64,000 nucleotides of DNA. Source: Flavobacterium hydrocarbonoxydans. GTDB lineage: Bacteria; Bacteroidota; Bacteroidia; Flavobacteriales; Flavobacteriaceae. The stretch lies in NCBI RefSeq assembly GCF_009789235.1, contig NZ_WSTB01000004.1:62001-126000 (forward strand), read 5' to 3'. Made by a program: the position numbers and the translations under genes. Of the stretch, positions 25,927 through 34,591 are shown in pieces. The notes below the pieces were generated by a model. The model worked only from the letters and a program-made list of their open reading frames with translations, had not been told where the DNA came from and searched no databases. The number at the start of each line of letters is the position of its first letter. Positions within the stretch are counted from its first letter, which is position 1.

Positions 25927-28262
25927 GTAATATCCTTTTTAATCAAACTATTGATTCTGAATTAATCAAAGAAATTCTTTTTGACTTTCATACCTATGGA
26001 CCTATTGATAATAGCCACCTTGAAACGTTATCATACTTAAAAAAATATAATACTGAACAATTCAAAGCTTATGAAGGGAAATTGATGTTTTTAATGGGAT
26101 TATTTTATAAAACAAGTGAACCTAACTCCTTTATTGAGGCTATTTATAACGCATATGCTCAAACCATAATTGAAGAAACTGGTCACAATTTTACTCCTGT
26201 ACAAGCAGATGCTTATAACTCAATAAAAAAATATACAAACTTCTCTTTTTCTGCGCCTACTAGTGCCGGAAAATCATATCTATTTCAAGAGTTGATTAAG
26301 GAAACAAAAGGTGATATAATAATCATATTACCATCAAGGGCATTACTATCTGAATATTTAATTAAAGTCAAAAAACTAGTTTCAAATGAAACACTAGTAC
26401 TCCAATTTATTGAAATAGTAAACACTAAAAGGACAAAAAACAGAATCTACATTATAACACCCGAAAGAGGTGAAGAAATTTTTAAAAATGTTGACAAACT
26501 TAATTTAGAACTTATTCTATTAGATGAAGCACAAATCTCAGAAGAAGGTATTCGAGGAATGAAATTTGACTCTTTGGTAAGAAGAATTGATAAAAAATTA
26601 AATAATATAAAAAAAGTTTTTACTCATCCGTTCGTACTAAATCCCGATGCACAATTTAAAAAGCATAACATTACAAATAACATTGACTCAGAAAATTATA
26701 ATCAAAAAACAGTTGGTAAAATTTACATAGAAAATAACAAAGGTTTATTTACCTATTTTTCACCATTTGATGATAGAGTTAAAGAAAAAATCGTAGTTGG
26801 TGAGATTGTAAAAGATATTATTGTTAATGGTGGAACAGCTTTAATTTACATTTCTAAAGCAAAAATATATGATGGAACATATATTGAAGAGTTTTCAGAA
26901 TATATAGAATTATGCCCTAAAATCACTGATACCAAAAGCTTATCATATATTAATAAGCTTGAACAATTTTTTGGCATTAAAGACGACAACGAAAAGTATT
27001 CAATATTAATTTTTCTTATGAAAAGAGGTATTGTTATCCACCACGGTTCAATCCCACTAAAAGCAAGATTAATAATAGAAGAATTTGTAAATGGTCATCA
27101 CGCAAAAATTTGCTTTTCAACATCTACCTTAATTCAAGGTATAAATATGCCATTTGATATAGTTTGGGTTAATAATTTCAGTTTTACGGGTAATGAAGAC
27201 CAAAAAATATTAAATCTCAAGAACTTAATTGGAAGAGCTGGTAGAACAACTATTGAAAATGACTTTTTTGACTTTGGATATGTAATAATTGAAAGTAAAA
27301 ATAAAAAGCTATTTATAGAACGTTTGAATAAAGAATCATCTTTATCTAATATTTCCAATTTAGATTTGACCACTGACGTAAACAATGAGGATTTTATAGA
27401 TATAGTTGATGCAATAAAAAATGACACTTTCGATTCTGAGCTACACTTAACAAATTCACAAATTGAAAGAATTAACAATTCAAATATAGACGATGATGTT
27501 AAATTCATTTTAGATAATTTCTTAAATGAAGAGTTAAATCCACTAACAGCAAAAGAGTATTACCATCTTAAAGATTCGGTTAGAAAAAAAATAAAAAAAT
27601 CATTTGAGACTATTTTTAAAGTTCATTTGAGAAGACAAGAATTAACAAATGGTGAAAAAGCAGTTTTAAGCGCATCTATTCCTGTATTGCTTTGGATGAT
27701 TCAAGGAAAATCTTTTGCAGAAATAATTTCTTTGCGTTATGCATTCTTATCAGAGAAAGATTTTAGAAGAAAGCTGCGAAGACAATTAGTAAAGAAAGAA
27801 ATTTCCCTTAGCCAGTATAGAAAATTACTAAAAGAAAAAGGTATAAGATATTCTTGTATAGCCAACGCTATTCCTGATATTAGTTTTAAAAGGGGCGCTT
27901 CTCTTTTTAAAGGAAACTTATTAGAAAATGACATTGACTTTGATAAAATCATTTATGACACTTATGATTATATTGATAAAGTCCTTTCTCTTTCAGTATC
28001 AAATCCAGTCTCTAGCGTATTTCTACTATACTTTCACAAAACAAATGACATTAGAGCCAAAGTATTAAGTAATTATATAAAATATGGTACAAATAATGAA
28101 ACTGAAATATGGCTAATAAAATATGGCTTTAGTTTTGACGAAATTGAAGAATTAATTGAACATATTGAAAAAATAGACGAAACTGAAATTATTTTTAAAG
28201 AGAGTATTAATGAATTCATTAATAATCCAGACAATTTGAAGTTAATTGAACGATATTTATAA
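25920..28262 (+). CDS. hamB: Hachiman defence helicase HamB
   Basis: 780 residues of a superfamily 2, Ski2-like helicase. Q-like motif FTPVQ at 91-95, Walker A SAPTSAGKS at 111-119, motif Ia LPSRAL, ITPERGE at 179-185, DEAQ at 202-205, HHGSIP at 374-379, STSTLIQGINMP at 400-411 and IGRAGRT at 437-443. The remaining C-terminal 330 residues are helical and have no motif I know. All helicase motifs are intact, so the system looks functional. HamB is thought to survey DNA and hold HamA in check. Its length fits the family. Confidence 0.82.
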   Translation: MLSNILFNQTIDSELIKEILFDFHTYGPIDNSHLETLSYLKKYNTEQFKAYEGKLMFLMGLFYKTSEPNSFIEAIYNAYAQTIIEETGHNFTPVQADAYNSIKKYTNFSFSAPTSAGKSYLFQELIKETKGDIIIILPSRALLSEYLIKVKKLVSNETLVLQFIEIVNTKRTKNRIYIITPERGEEIFKNVDKLNLELILLDEAQISEEGIRGMKFDSLVRRIDKKLNNIKKVFTHPFVLNPDAQFKKHNITNNIDSENYNQKTVGKIYIENNKGLFTYFSPFDDRVKEKIVVGEIVKDIIVNGGTALIYISKAKIYDGTYIEEFSEYIELCPKITDTKSLSYINKLEQFFGIKDDNEKYSILIFLMKRGIVIHHGSIPLKARLIIEEFVNGHHAKICFSTSTLIQGINMPFDIVWVNNFSFTGNEDQKILNLKNLIGRAGRTTIENDFFDFGYVIIESKNKKLFIERLNKESSLSNISNLDLTTDVNNEDFIDIVDAIKNDTFDSELHLTNSQIERINNSNIDDDVKFILDNFLNEELNPLTAKEYYHLKDSVRKKIKKSFETIFKVHLRRQELTNGEKAVLSASIPVLLWMIQGKSFAEIISLRYAFLSEKDFRRKLRRQLVKKEISLSQYRKLLKEKGIRYSCIANAIPDISFKRGASLFKGNLLENDIDFDKIIYDTYDYIDKVLSLSVSNPVSSVFLLYFHKTNDIRAKVLSNYIKYGTNNETEIWLIKYGFSFDEIEELIEHIEKIDETEIIFKESINEFINNPDNLKLIERYL

Positions 28263-28267
28263 ATAAC

Positions 28268-28397
28268 TAGCCAACAATGCTACTAGCAATTTAGGAATTT
28301 GGCTTAATAGAAAGTTGGTTTTGTATCTGCGATGATTTGTCAAATCCGAAGAATGTGATTAATTTAGTGTCAAATACGCTGTGATACCAGAACGATA
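28268..28397 (+). repeat. Cassette-type intergenic repeat 1
   Basis: From CCAACAATGC to CCAGAACGATA after hamB. It aligns over its full length with 35681-35820; shared blocks are GGCTTAAT-GAAAG, CAAATCCGAAGAATGTG and ATACCAGAACG. Shorter relatives lie at 29998, 38071 and 39811. Ends and internal complementarity recall integron attC sites, but the canonical end motif is imperfect here. Confidence 0.7.
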
Positions 28398-28442
28398 TAT
28401 ATCATCACAAATCAAAATCAAAAAAAATAGAAAAACAGAACA

Positions 28443-29996
28443 TTGGAAACATACTTTACAAAGCTTAAACACATACTCCCAACATTTTTTATAATTGCAT
28501 TTTCGACAACAGTTGGACTTTTACTTTTTCGCTGGATTTTTGCTATTCAATATGATATTATCGATATAAAAGAAGATGTTTGGTGTTTCTGGCTTCCAAT
28601 GACATTGCCCTGGATACCAATTTTAATTTGGTTAAGACCTAGATTCCGAATTCTAGTCTTTAAAAAAGACGATGACAATGGACGCTTCTTTTTCCAGTTT
28701 TTATCAGCAGGGACAATCATTGCCTGTCTTATGATTTCACAAAGTTATTTAACAACAGCAACAGGGAAACTCCAAAAACTATCGATAATTACAGATATAC
28801 AAAAAGTAGAAAAATCAAGATATTATAAGTTAGCAAAATTTTCTGTTGCAGAATATTATGGAGGTTCTTTTACTGACTTTAGACAAAGCGGAAAATACAA
28901 TCAGTATCTTAATTTTCACATATTCTTCGTTACGCCAATCACTAAAAATCATTTAGAAAAAATCAATACAATTCCAAAATATTGGTATGGTGTAGATTTT
29001 AGCGAACAAATTAGCAATAAAATTAGTAATGAAGAAAAAGAAAAAAAATATGAAATGTTTTATGCTGAATGTATTGAAAAAATGAATAATTACGATTTTC
29101 ATTCATTAGATCATTTTGAAAGAATACCAACATCTGATGACCGAATAAATTATTTAAAAGCGATTGAATCGAGAATAAATCAAAAAGCAGATAAAAATTT
29201 TATAGTATTAGAGCCAGTTAAAGAAAAGTTTGAAGAAAGGAATGGAAACAAATTTGTTTGGATTTTTGGCTCATTTGGTATTGGTTTAGGTATTTTGTTA
29301 TTTTCTTTAATTTGGCCTCGATATAGTGAAACGGAAAGAAAAAGGTTTTTGTCAGGTAAAAAACCAAAACAAGACGACTTGGTGGATATGCTTAATTATC
29401 TTATCCCGAAGGGAGACCATTTTGCAACTTCAGTAATTTTAGACTTAAACATTCTGGTATTTTTATTAATGGTTTTTTCTGGAATTAATATAATATCTCC
29501 AAACGGAATAGAATTACTCCAATGGGGAGGAAACAGAAGACTGGAAACTACTGGTGGAGAATGGTGGAGATTATTGACAAGTATGTTTTTGCATGGAGGT
29601 ATTATGCACTTAATTCTGAACATTTCAGGACTTGTAATTGCAGCAATTTTTGTAGAGCCTTTGCTTGGGCGAAAAAAGTATTTTATCTTATATATTCTTT
29701 CCGGACTTTGTGGAAGCCTTGCTAGTATTTTGTGGTATCCTAACACAATAAGTGTTGGGGCATCAGGAGCAATTTTTGGCCTTTATGGAGCAATATTAGG
29801 ATTGCTTTTAACGAATGCTTTTCCAGAGGGAGGAAAAAAAGGAGTTTTGATAATGATTGGGATTTATGTAGTAATAAATTTGCTTTGGGGTTTGACAGGA
29901 GGAATTGACAATGCAGCTCATATCGGAGGGCTTTTAAGTGGTGCATTAATTGGAATTTTATTATACAAACTAGATGATAGACAAAAAAATGACTAA
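28443..29996 (+). CDS. Rhomboid-family intramembrane serine protease with large N-terminal region
   Basis: 517 residues starting at TTG (28443); an in-frame stop lies just upstream. The C-terminal 200 residues form the rhomboid core: HGGIMHLILN, catalytic Ser441 in GASGAIFGL and His493 in AAHIGGLLSG. The first 300 residues hold two to three spans and a long hydrophilic domain without recognised motif. Rhomboids cut membrane proteins within the lipid bilayer. The gene sits between two cassette-type repeats, so it looks like an independently acquired unit rather than part of the Hachiman operon. Confidence 0.85.
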   Translation: METYFTKLKHILPTFFIIAFSTTVGLLLFRWIFAIQYDIIDIKEDVWCFWLPMTLPWIPILIWLRPRFRILVFKKDDDNGRFFFQFLSAGTIIACLMISQSYLTTATGKLQKLSIITDIQKVEKSRYYKLAKFSVAEYYGGSFTDFRQSGKYNQYLNFHIFFVTPITKNHLEKINTIPKYWYGVDFSEQISNKISNEEKEKKYEMFYAECIEKMNNYDFHSLDHFERIPTSDDRINYLKAIESRINQKADKNFIVLEPVKEKFEERNGNKFVWIFGSFGIGLGILLFSLIWPRYSETERKRFLSGKKPKQDDLVDMLNYLIPKGDHFATSVILDLNILVFLLMVFSGINIISPNGIELLQWGGNRRLETTGGEWWRLLTSMFLHGGIMHLILNISGLVIAAIFVEPLLGRKKYFILYILSGLCGSLASILWYPNTISVGASGAIFGLYGAILGLLLTNAFPEGGKKGVLIMIGIYVVINLLWGLTGGIDNAAHIGGLLSGALIGILLYKLDDRQKND

Positions 29997-29997
29997 T

Positions 29998-30098
29998 AAC
30001 AGCTACAACTGATTTGCATCACCTGTTCGCTATCGGGTTGAGAATCCGAAAATAAGGCTTAATTTAACAGCAGTTTGTAACAAGAACGTCAGCTGGTA
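29998..30098 (+). repeat. Cassette-type intergenic repeat 2 (degenerate)
   Basis: After the rhomboid gene: CAGCTACAACTGATTTG, then GAATCCGAA, GGCTTAAT and AACAAGAACGTCAGC, i.e. the blocks of repeats 1 and 3 in altered order and spacing. The gap to 30247 holds nothing else recognisable. Confidence 0.55.
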
Positions 30099-30247
30099 AA
30101 AAAAACGCTTTAAATCTAGAAATTACCCGAGTACTAGCTTAGGAAAACGGCCAATATAAAATTTTCAGACGCTCCGTTTTATTTTTTCACAGACTGACAT
30201 TGGCGGCAGGCAAAAACAAAAATTCACCATTAATTTAAAATTCAAAT

Positions 30248-30808
30248 ATGACAAATTTACAAGAGGCGCAACAAGATATGAAAAAGGGCTACGGATACGG
30301 TTCCGTTGGGGTCATTGTTTCGGGAATAGTTTGGTTGGTTTCTAGTTTAGCGGTGAATTTCTACTCACCCCAAAATGGTATTTGGACTTTGATAATTGGA
30401 GGAGTGCTTATTTTTCCAGTCGCAAATTTAATTGGAAAATTAATAGGGCTCAAAGGCGGGCATGATAAAAATAATCCGTTAGCAAAACTTACAATGGAAG
30501 GAACAATATGGATGATCATGTGTATTCCTCTGGCTTTTGGTTTATCTTTAATTAAAGCAGAATGGTTTTTTCAGGGAATGCTGATGATAATAGGCGGAAG
30601 ACATCTGACTTTTGCAACTGTTTACGGGACGCGTATATATTGGATTTTAGGAGCAATGTTGGGATTGGCAGCCTATATATTATTTAAATTAGAAGCAACA
30701 GCATTTGTTTCTGCATTAACAGGAGGTGTGATTGAGATAATACTGGGAATAAGTATTTACATTTTATACCGTAGTGAACAAAAAAAACAGACCGCCGGAA
30801 ACTACTAA
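30248..30808 (+). CDS. Membrane protein, DUF7010-like
   Basis: 186 residues with about five hydrophobic segments. The start MTNLQEAQQDMKKGYGYGSVG, then a GSVGVIVSGIVWLVSSL span and the GGRHLTFATVYG motif, matches a small membrane family I recall as DUF7010. The function is unknown. It follows cassette-type repeat 2 and lies on the same strand as the other cassette-like genes. Confidence 0.6.
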   Translation: MTNLQEAQQDMKKGYGYGSVGVIVSGIVWLVSSLAVNFYSPQNGIWTLIIGGVLIFPVANLIGKLIGLKGGHDKNNPLAKLTMEGTIWMIMCIPLAFGLSLIKAEWFFQGMLMIIGGRHLTFATVYGTRIYWILGAMLGLAAYILFKLEATAFVSALTGGVIEIILGISIYILYRSEQKKQTAGNY

Positions 30809-30925
30809 GTTGAATTTTGGATTGCCTTTAGAACTAAATTTTAAATCGTATTACTCAATCATAGCTGTGGAACGTTTACAAATACCTTTCCCCATAAATA
30901 TAAATTTTATATTCACTCATAATCA

Positions 30926-31459
30926 ATGAAAAGACAATTTAAAATTATCGTTCTGTTTGCACTTTTAATAGGTAGTAATAGTAATGCGCAATCAAACTTA
31001 AATTTAAATTCAAAAACGGAAACCTTAAGCATTAATTGGCCGAAAGATGAAGACTGGCATATCGTAGACCAGCAAGATAATGAAACAGGCACGATGACGG
31101 CGATGATATTATTAAAGGGAAAAGAAACTATTGTAAATCATAGCGAAATGGTAACAAGAAATATTTACCATAGTCCTATGACGGAGCCAATAGAATCCGA
31201 AATAGAACAATTATATGAAATGTATAAAAAAAACGCACCAACAACCAAAAAGGCATTAATTGAAAAGGATGAAAAAGCAAAACATCCCTGGTTTATCTAT
31301 AAAATTGTAGCTCCAACAGAAACTCTAATTTTCTATGCTATTCAGGGAAATTATGGTTCCTATTCTAGTTTATGGTCAACGAAACAAAAAGAGCTTACAC
31401 CACAATCTCAGGAAAAATGGGTTGAAATCTTTAAATCTTCCAAAATAATATTGGAGTAA
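30926..31459 (+). CDS. Exported protein of unknown function
   Basis: 177 residues with a signal peptide (MKRQFKIIVLFALLIGSNSNA, cut before QSN). The mature part is hydrophilic with W-rich segments (INWPKDEDWHIVD, HPWFIYKIV) and no family I recognise. It is the last gene of the first accessory block, 117 bp after the membrane protein; the following gap carries tandem GGAATTT repeats. Confidence 0.6.
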   Translation: MKRQFKIIVLFALLIGSNSNAQSNLNLNSKTETLSINWPKDEDWHIVDQQDNETGTMTAMILLKGKETIVNHSEMVTRNIYHSPMTEPIESEIEQLYEMYKKNAPTTKKALIEKDEKAKHPWFIYKIVAPTETLIFYAIQGNYGSYSSLWSTKQKELTPQSQEKWVEIFKSSKIILE

Positions 31460-31773
31460 ATAAAATAACAAACAGCTTACGGCTGCTACAACAGAACTAA
31501 AAACTGGGGGATCATTATACTTCTGGACCAAAGAAATTCTAAAATGAGACAAAACCTGCTGAACGAAATTTACGGTACTGTACTGAAATAAGCTAACATT
31601 TGGATTTAGAATTTCCAATCCTATTGAAATTTCAAAAATTAGAATTTCAAAAGGATTGGAATTTGGAATTTAAGAAAATTTGGAATTTACAACAAATTTG
31701 GAATTTACAACAAGATTGGAATTTCCAAAAGGATTGGAATTTGGAATTTAAAAAGAATTAGAATTTCCTAATT
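31460..31773. other. Gap with a low-complexity GGAATTT repeat tract
   Basis: No gene. The first half begins AACAGCTTACGGCTGCTACAAC, faintly like the cassette repeats. The second half (31597-31770) is a tract of TTGGAATTT/AAGGATTGGAATTTGGAATTT units in irregular spacing, also seen in shorter form at 44930-44980, 55310-55375, 57840-57940 and 58575-58615. Confidence 0.6.
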
Positions 31774-32421
31774 TCAAAGATTCAGCTCTTTGTTTCTGGC
31801 TACGATATTGATATGAAATTCAATAGAATCCGATATCGTCTGATCAGCTAAAAGATCATAGAATTTTCCAGATTTATAGCGGATGTCCCATTTTGTACGG
31901 TCAATGGCCAGTCTGCCATTCAGTTTGAAAACCCCCTTGGTAACTTCCGTTTTGGCTGAAAAAGTTACCGGTTGTGTGATCCCTTTAATCGTCAGGTTGC
32001 CGGTTACGTTCCTTTTGTCGCCAGTTGTTGCAGCATTATTGGTAAGTACGATGGTAGAAGTGGGGAATTTTTTAACATCAAAAAAATCAGAATCTTTTAA
32101 GTGTTTAACAAGGTCGTTATCTCTCCCGTGTTTTTCATCTTCAATGGTATTCATATCCACTTCAGCGCTGCCGCCTATAAGCTGACCGTTTTCTATAATC
32201 AGTTCTCCTTTGGATAAATAGATATAGCCCATGTGAGTATTGGAACCCATTAGATTAGAGCCTTTCCATACCACAAGACTTTGCTTCGTGTTTACAGTAT
32301 ATTTTTCATGTCCAATAGGTAAAGTGCTTGCCGATGCAGTGTTGGTGTTTTCTTCTTTTACAGGTCCTCGGCAACCGAAGATTAAAAGTGCAGTAATTAA
32401 AATGGTGATTTTGTTTTTCAT
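31774..32421 (-). CDS. YceI-family lipoprotein
   Basis: 215 residues. A lipoprotein signal (MKNKITILITALLIFGC, lipid on Cys17) precedes a YceI-type beta barrel of about 170 residues: VNTKQSLVVWKGSNLMG, GSAEVDMNTIEDEK, LKDSDFFDVKKFPTSTIVL, GNLTIKGITQPVTF and LNGRLAIDRTKWDIRY. YceI proteins bind isoprenoid or other amphiphilic lipids in the envelope and are often stress- or acid-induced. It is co-oriented with the lipoprotein gene upstream (33-bp gap); both are divergent from a membrane-anchored regulator. Confidence 0.9.
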   Translation of the reverse strand: MKNKITILITALLIFGCRGPVKEENTNTASASTLPIGHEKYTVNTKQSLVVWKGSNLMGSNTHMGYIYLSKGELIIENGQLIGGSAEVDMNTIEDEKHGRDNDLVKHLKDSDFFDVKKFPTSTIVLTNNAATTGDKRNVTGNLTIKGITQPVTFSAKTEVTKGVFKLNGRLAIDRTKWDIRYKSGKFYDLLADQTISDSIEFHINIVARNKELNL

Positions 32422-32454
32422 AAGTATATAAGTGAGTGTTATGTTATTTATTAC

Positions 32455-32994
32455 TTAGCAGCCGCCTTTGCGAGGGGCACGTTTATAAATTACTTTATTA
32501 TCCCGTTCTACATAGTCGCCCGTTATTATTGGATAGGAATATTTGGGCGCGTACGATACGCCATGACTTTTCAAAATTATTTTGTCGTTGACTTTCAGGC
32601 TCTGCAATTGCTTCAATTGAGACTTTTCCGTTTCAAACCTCACAATATAATCATCACCATTAATCCTGGCCATCACCGCGAAACCCAATGCCGATCCTGG
32701 CGGAAGAGAAAGAGAGGTTACCACAGCCTCCATATTGGTAAAGGTTCTTGTAGGTGCACCTATTTTAGCAGCGCTGGCAAGCACTTTTTTACCTTGGGGA
32801 GACGCCTTCCACTGGTTGTGTTTTATACCATCAGGGGTAGCTTCCCATTTTTTCAATTGGGCTTTCCTTTCAGTAGCAGAGAGCGTCTTTTGGATTGGCT
32901 TTTTAGGCGTTTCATTTTTAGTTTCGCAATTCGCAAACAGTAGTCCACTTACCACAACCAGCGGTAAGAGCAGCGCATAAATGTTTTTTTTCAT
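32455..32994 (-). CDS. Probable lipoprotein, unknown
   Basis: 179 residues. The N-terminus (MKKNIYALLLPLVVVSGLLFANC) looks like a lipoprotein signal with a loose lipobox (Asn before Cys23). A Lys-rich linker follows, then a compact beta-rich domain (VVTSLSLPPGSALGFAVMARINGDDYIVRFE) and a C-terminal RKGGC. No family recognised. It forms a two-gene unit with the YceI protein and lies 113 bp from a divergent regulator gene. Confidence 0.65.
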   Translation of the reverse strand: MKKNIYALLLPLVVVSGLLFANCETKNETPKKPIQKTLSATERKAQLKKWEATPDGIKHNQWKASPQGKKVLASAAKIGAPTRTFTNMEAVVTSLSLPPGSALGFAVMARINGDDYIVRFETEKSQLKQLQSLKVNDKIILKSHGVSYAPKYSYPIITGDYVERDNKVIYKRAPRKGGC

Positions 32995-33107
32995 ATTTTT
33001 TATATCCTTTTAAAGTTTGATACAGCGAAATTAGTTTGATATTTTTCGGCTTAAGTCATTTGAATTGTAAATAAAAATGTAAACTTTGTAAATAAAACAG
33101 TGACACT

Positions 33108-33998
33108 ATGCGTAATAGCCAAAAACTCCTGTCCGGAAAAGGAAAGTATCTCTTAGGATTCCTGCTGCTTTTGTTTGCAGTTGGAATCTGTGCCGCTTTT
33201 ACTATTACAGATACTGACGATTTTGCTGTGGCTAGGAGGGAAGTTTTGCTTCGCAGAATAGGTCATGAACTGCTTTTACAATCAGGCGATAGTACTTCAA
33301 GGGTGCTTCCGATAAAAAAGATTGCCGAAAATGAGTACCAGATCAGGTTTGAGAACGAACTTACTTTCCAGACCGATTCTTTAGTGAAAACCACCCAGCG
33401 TTTGTTATCCAAAGACCCGCTTACCAGTGATTATGTGGTGAATGTCCTAAACTGTGGTTCTGCCAGTGTAGCCTATGGATATGCGATGTCTAAGAATACC
33501 AAAGATGATATTGTAGCCTGCTTAGGAAGAAAGCAGCCCAGAGCCTGTTACACAATCAACATCAAATTTAAACCGACGGGAATCAATACCGCAAAAAGTG
33601 GCTACCTCCTGGGGAGTCTGTCCTTTTTAGCATTTGTTGGTTTTGTATTTTTAAGATCGGCGAAACCAAAAGCAGTTGTACCGGATGCAGGTGATACTAA
33701 TTTATTCACTTTAGGCGCCGTGTTGTTTGATGCGAAAAACAGAAAGCTGATCATAAACGAAACCACCTTAGACCTTACCGGAACAGAAACCCGTGTATTA
33801 CTCATTTTTGCCTTGTCTCCCAACGAGACTATAGAGCGAAGCCGACTCCAAAAAGAGATTTGGGAAGACGAAGGTGTTATTGTGGGGCGCAGTCTGGATA
33901 TGTTCATCTCTAAACTCAGAAAAAAACTGGAACATGATCCGAACCTCAAAATTGTGGTGATCCGCGGCAAAGGCTATAAACTTACGATCGATTCTTAG
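33108..33998 (+). CDS. Membrane-anchored transcriptional regulator with OmpR/PhoB-type domain
   Basis: 296 residues. Residues of about 13-32 and 165-180 are hydrophobic spans enclosing a periplasmic sensor of about 130 residues with three cysteines (NCGSASVAYG, VACLGRKQPRACY), possibly a disulfide. The cytoplasmic C-terminus (about 198-296) is an OmpR-type winged helix: LTGTETRVLLIFALSPNETIERSRLQKEIW...VGRSLDMFISKLRKKLEHDPN...RGKGYKL. There is no receiver domain, as in ToxR/CadC-type one-component sensors. The divergent lipoprotein/YceI genes are the likely target. Confidence 0.85.
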   Translation: MRNSQKLLSGKGKYLLGFLLLLFAVGICAAFTITDTDDFAVARREVLLRRIGHELLLQSGDSTSRVLPIKKIAENEYQIRFENELTFQTDSLVKTTQRLLSKDPLTSDYVVNVLNCGSASVAYGYAMSKNTKDDIVACLGRKQPRACYTINIKFKPTGINTAKSGYLLGSLSFLAFVGFVFLRSAKPKAVVPDAGDTNLFTLGAVLFDAKNRKLIINETTLDLTGTETRVLLIFALSPNETIERSRLQKEIWEDEGVIVGRSLDMFISKLRKKLEHDPNLKIVVIRGKGYKLTIDS

Positions 33999-34097
33999 CC
34001 GGAAGTTTATGTACTAGTTTTTAAATTTTAATCAAAGTGTTGTACTTGTAGCAATCTATCTCCTTCACACTTTTAGATTTCATTACATTTTTTGTTG

Positions 34098-34298
34098 TGG
34101 CAAAATTTTCATAATTATTATTTAATTGCAAAAAAGTGTGGCATTTTTTTTTAAAATTTATTTTTATTGCAACAAGTTGCGCATTTTTTTCTTTTCAATT
34201 TTTTTGCCACAGTAATTGTGATAATTTTTATTTTATTTCTGTTTTGTCACAACAACTGTGATATTTTTTTTGAGAATTTTATTTTGTGGCAAGTTGGA
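34098..34298. repeat. T-rich tandem hairpin array, copy C
   Basis: Five units of about 40 bp with T tracts and short stems: GTGGCA near 34096, TTGCAAAAAAGTGTGGCA, TTGCAACAAGTTGCGC, TTGCCACAGTAATTGTGATAA and TGTCACAACAACTGTGATA, closed by TTGTGGCAAG. The stem letters have drifted from copy B (GCCAC instead of GCTAC) with paired compensating changes. With the leader it fills the 593-bp gap 33999-34591. Confidence 0.65.
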
Positions 34299-34376
34299 AG
34301 GTACGATTACGATTGTTACTAAGTTGTGCTTAACTGAATTGAGGATTTAATCTAAACGTTTAATCACAATTTTTCT

Positions 34377-34474
34377 AAAAAACCGTAAAACTACTTGTGT
34401 TTGGGTGTTTGATTATGCTTATACTTGTCTGGGACAAATATTTGTTGATTATGGTTTTCCGTAAGGGGGATGAT
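34377..34474 (+). repeat. Conserved leader element, copy 2 (upstream of the second block)
   Basis: Near-identical to 24995-25093, including CAAATATTTG and TTTTCCGTAAGGGG; weaker similarity starts at TAAACGTTT (34352) and continues to about 34500. The start codon of the next gene is at 34592, so the leader is non-coding. Confidence 0.8.
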
Positions 34475-34591
34475 GAACGAATGAGGATATTTGTTTTTAG
34501 CTATAAAGAAATGATTTTTATGGCTGGTATAAACAAGTTGTTTGTTATTTTGCCAAAAATTCGCAGAAAAAACCAATCTAAAAATAAATCT

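Noticed and set aside
31597..31770. CRISPR or operator array
   Set aside because: Low-complexity heptamer repeats with irregular spacing and no spacers.
34397..34591. Upstream extension of the nuclease-like gene (65 more residues in frame)
   Set aside because: This stretch is the repeated leader shared with 24995-25093, where no matching protein is encoded; the translation looks random.
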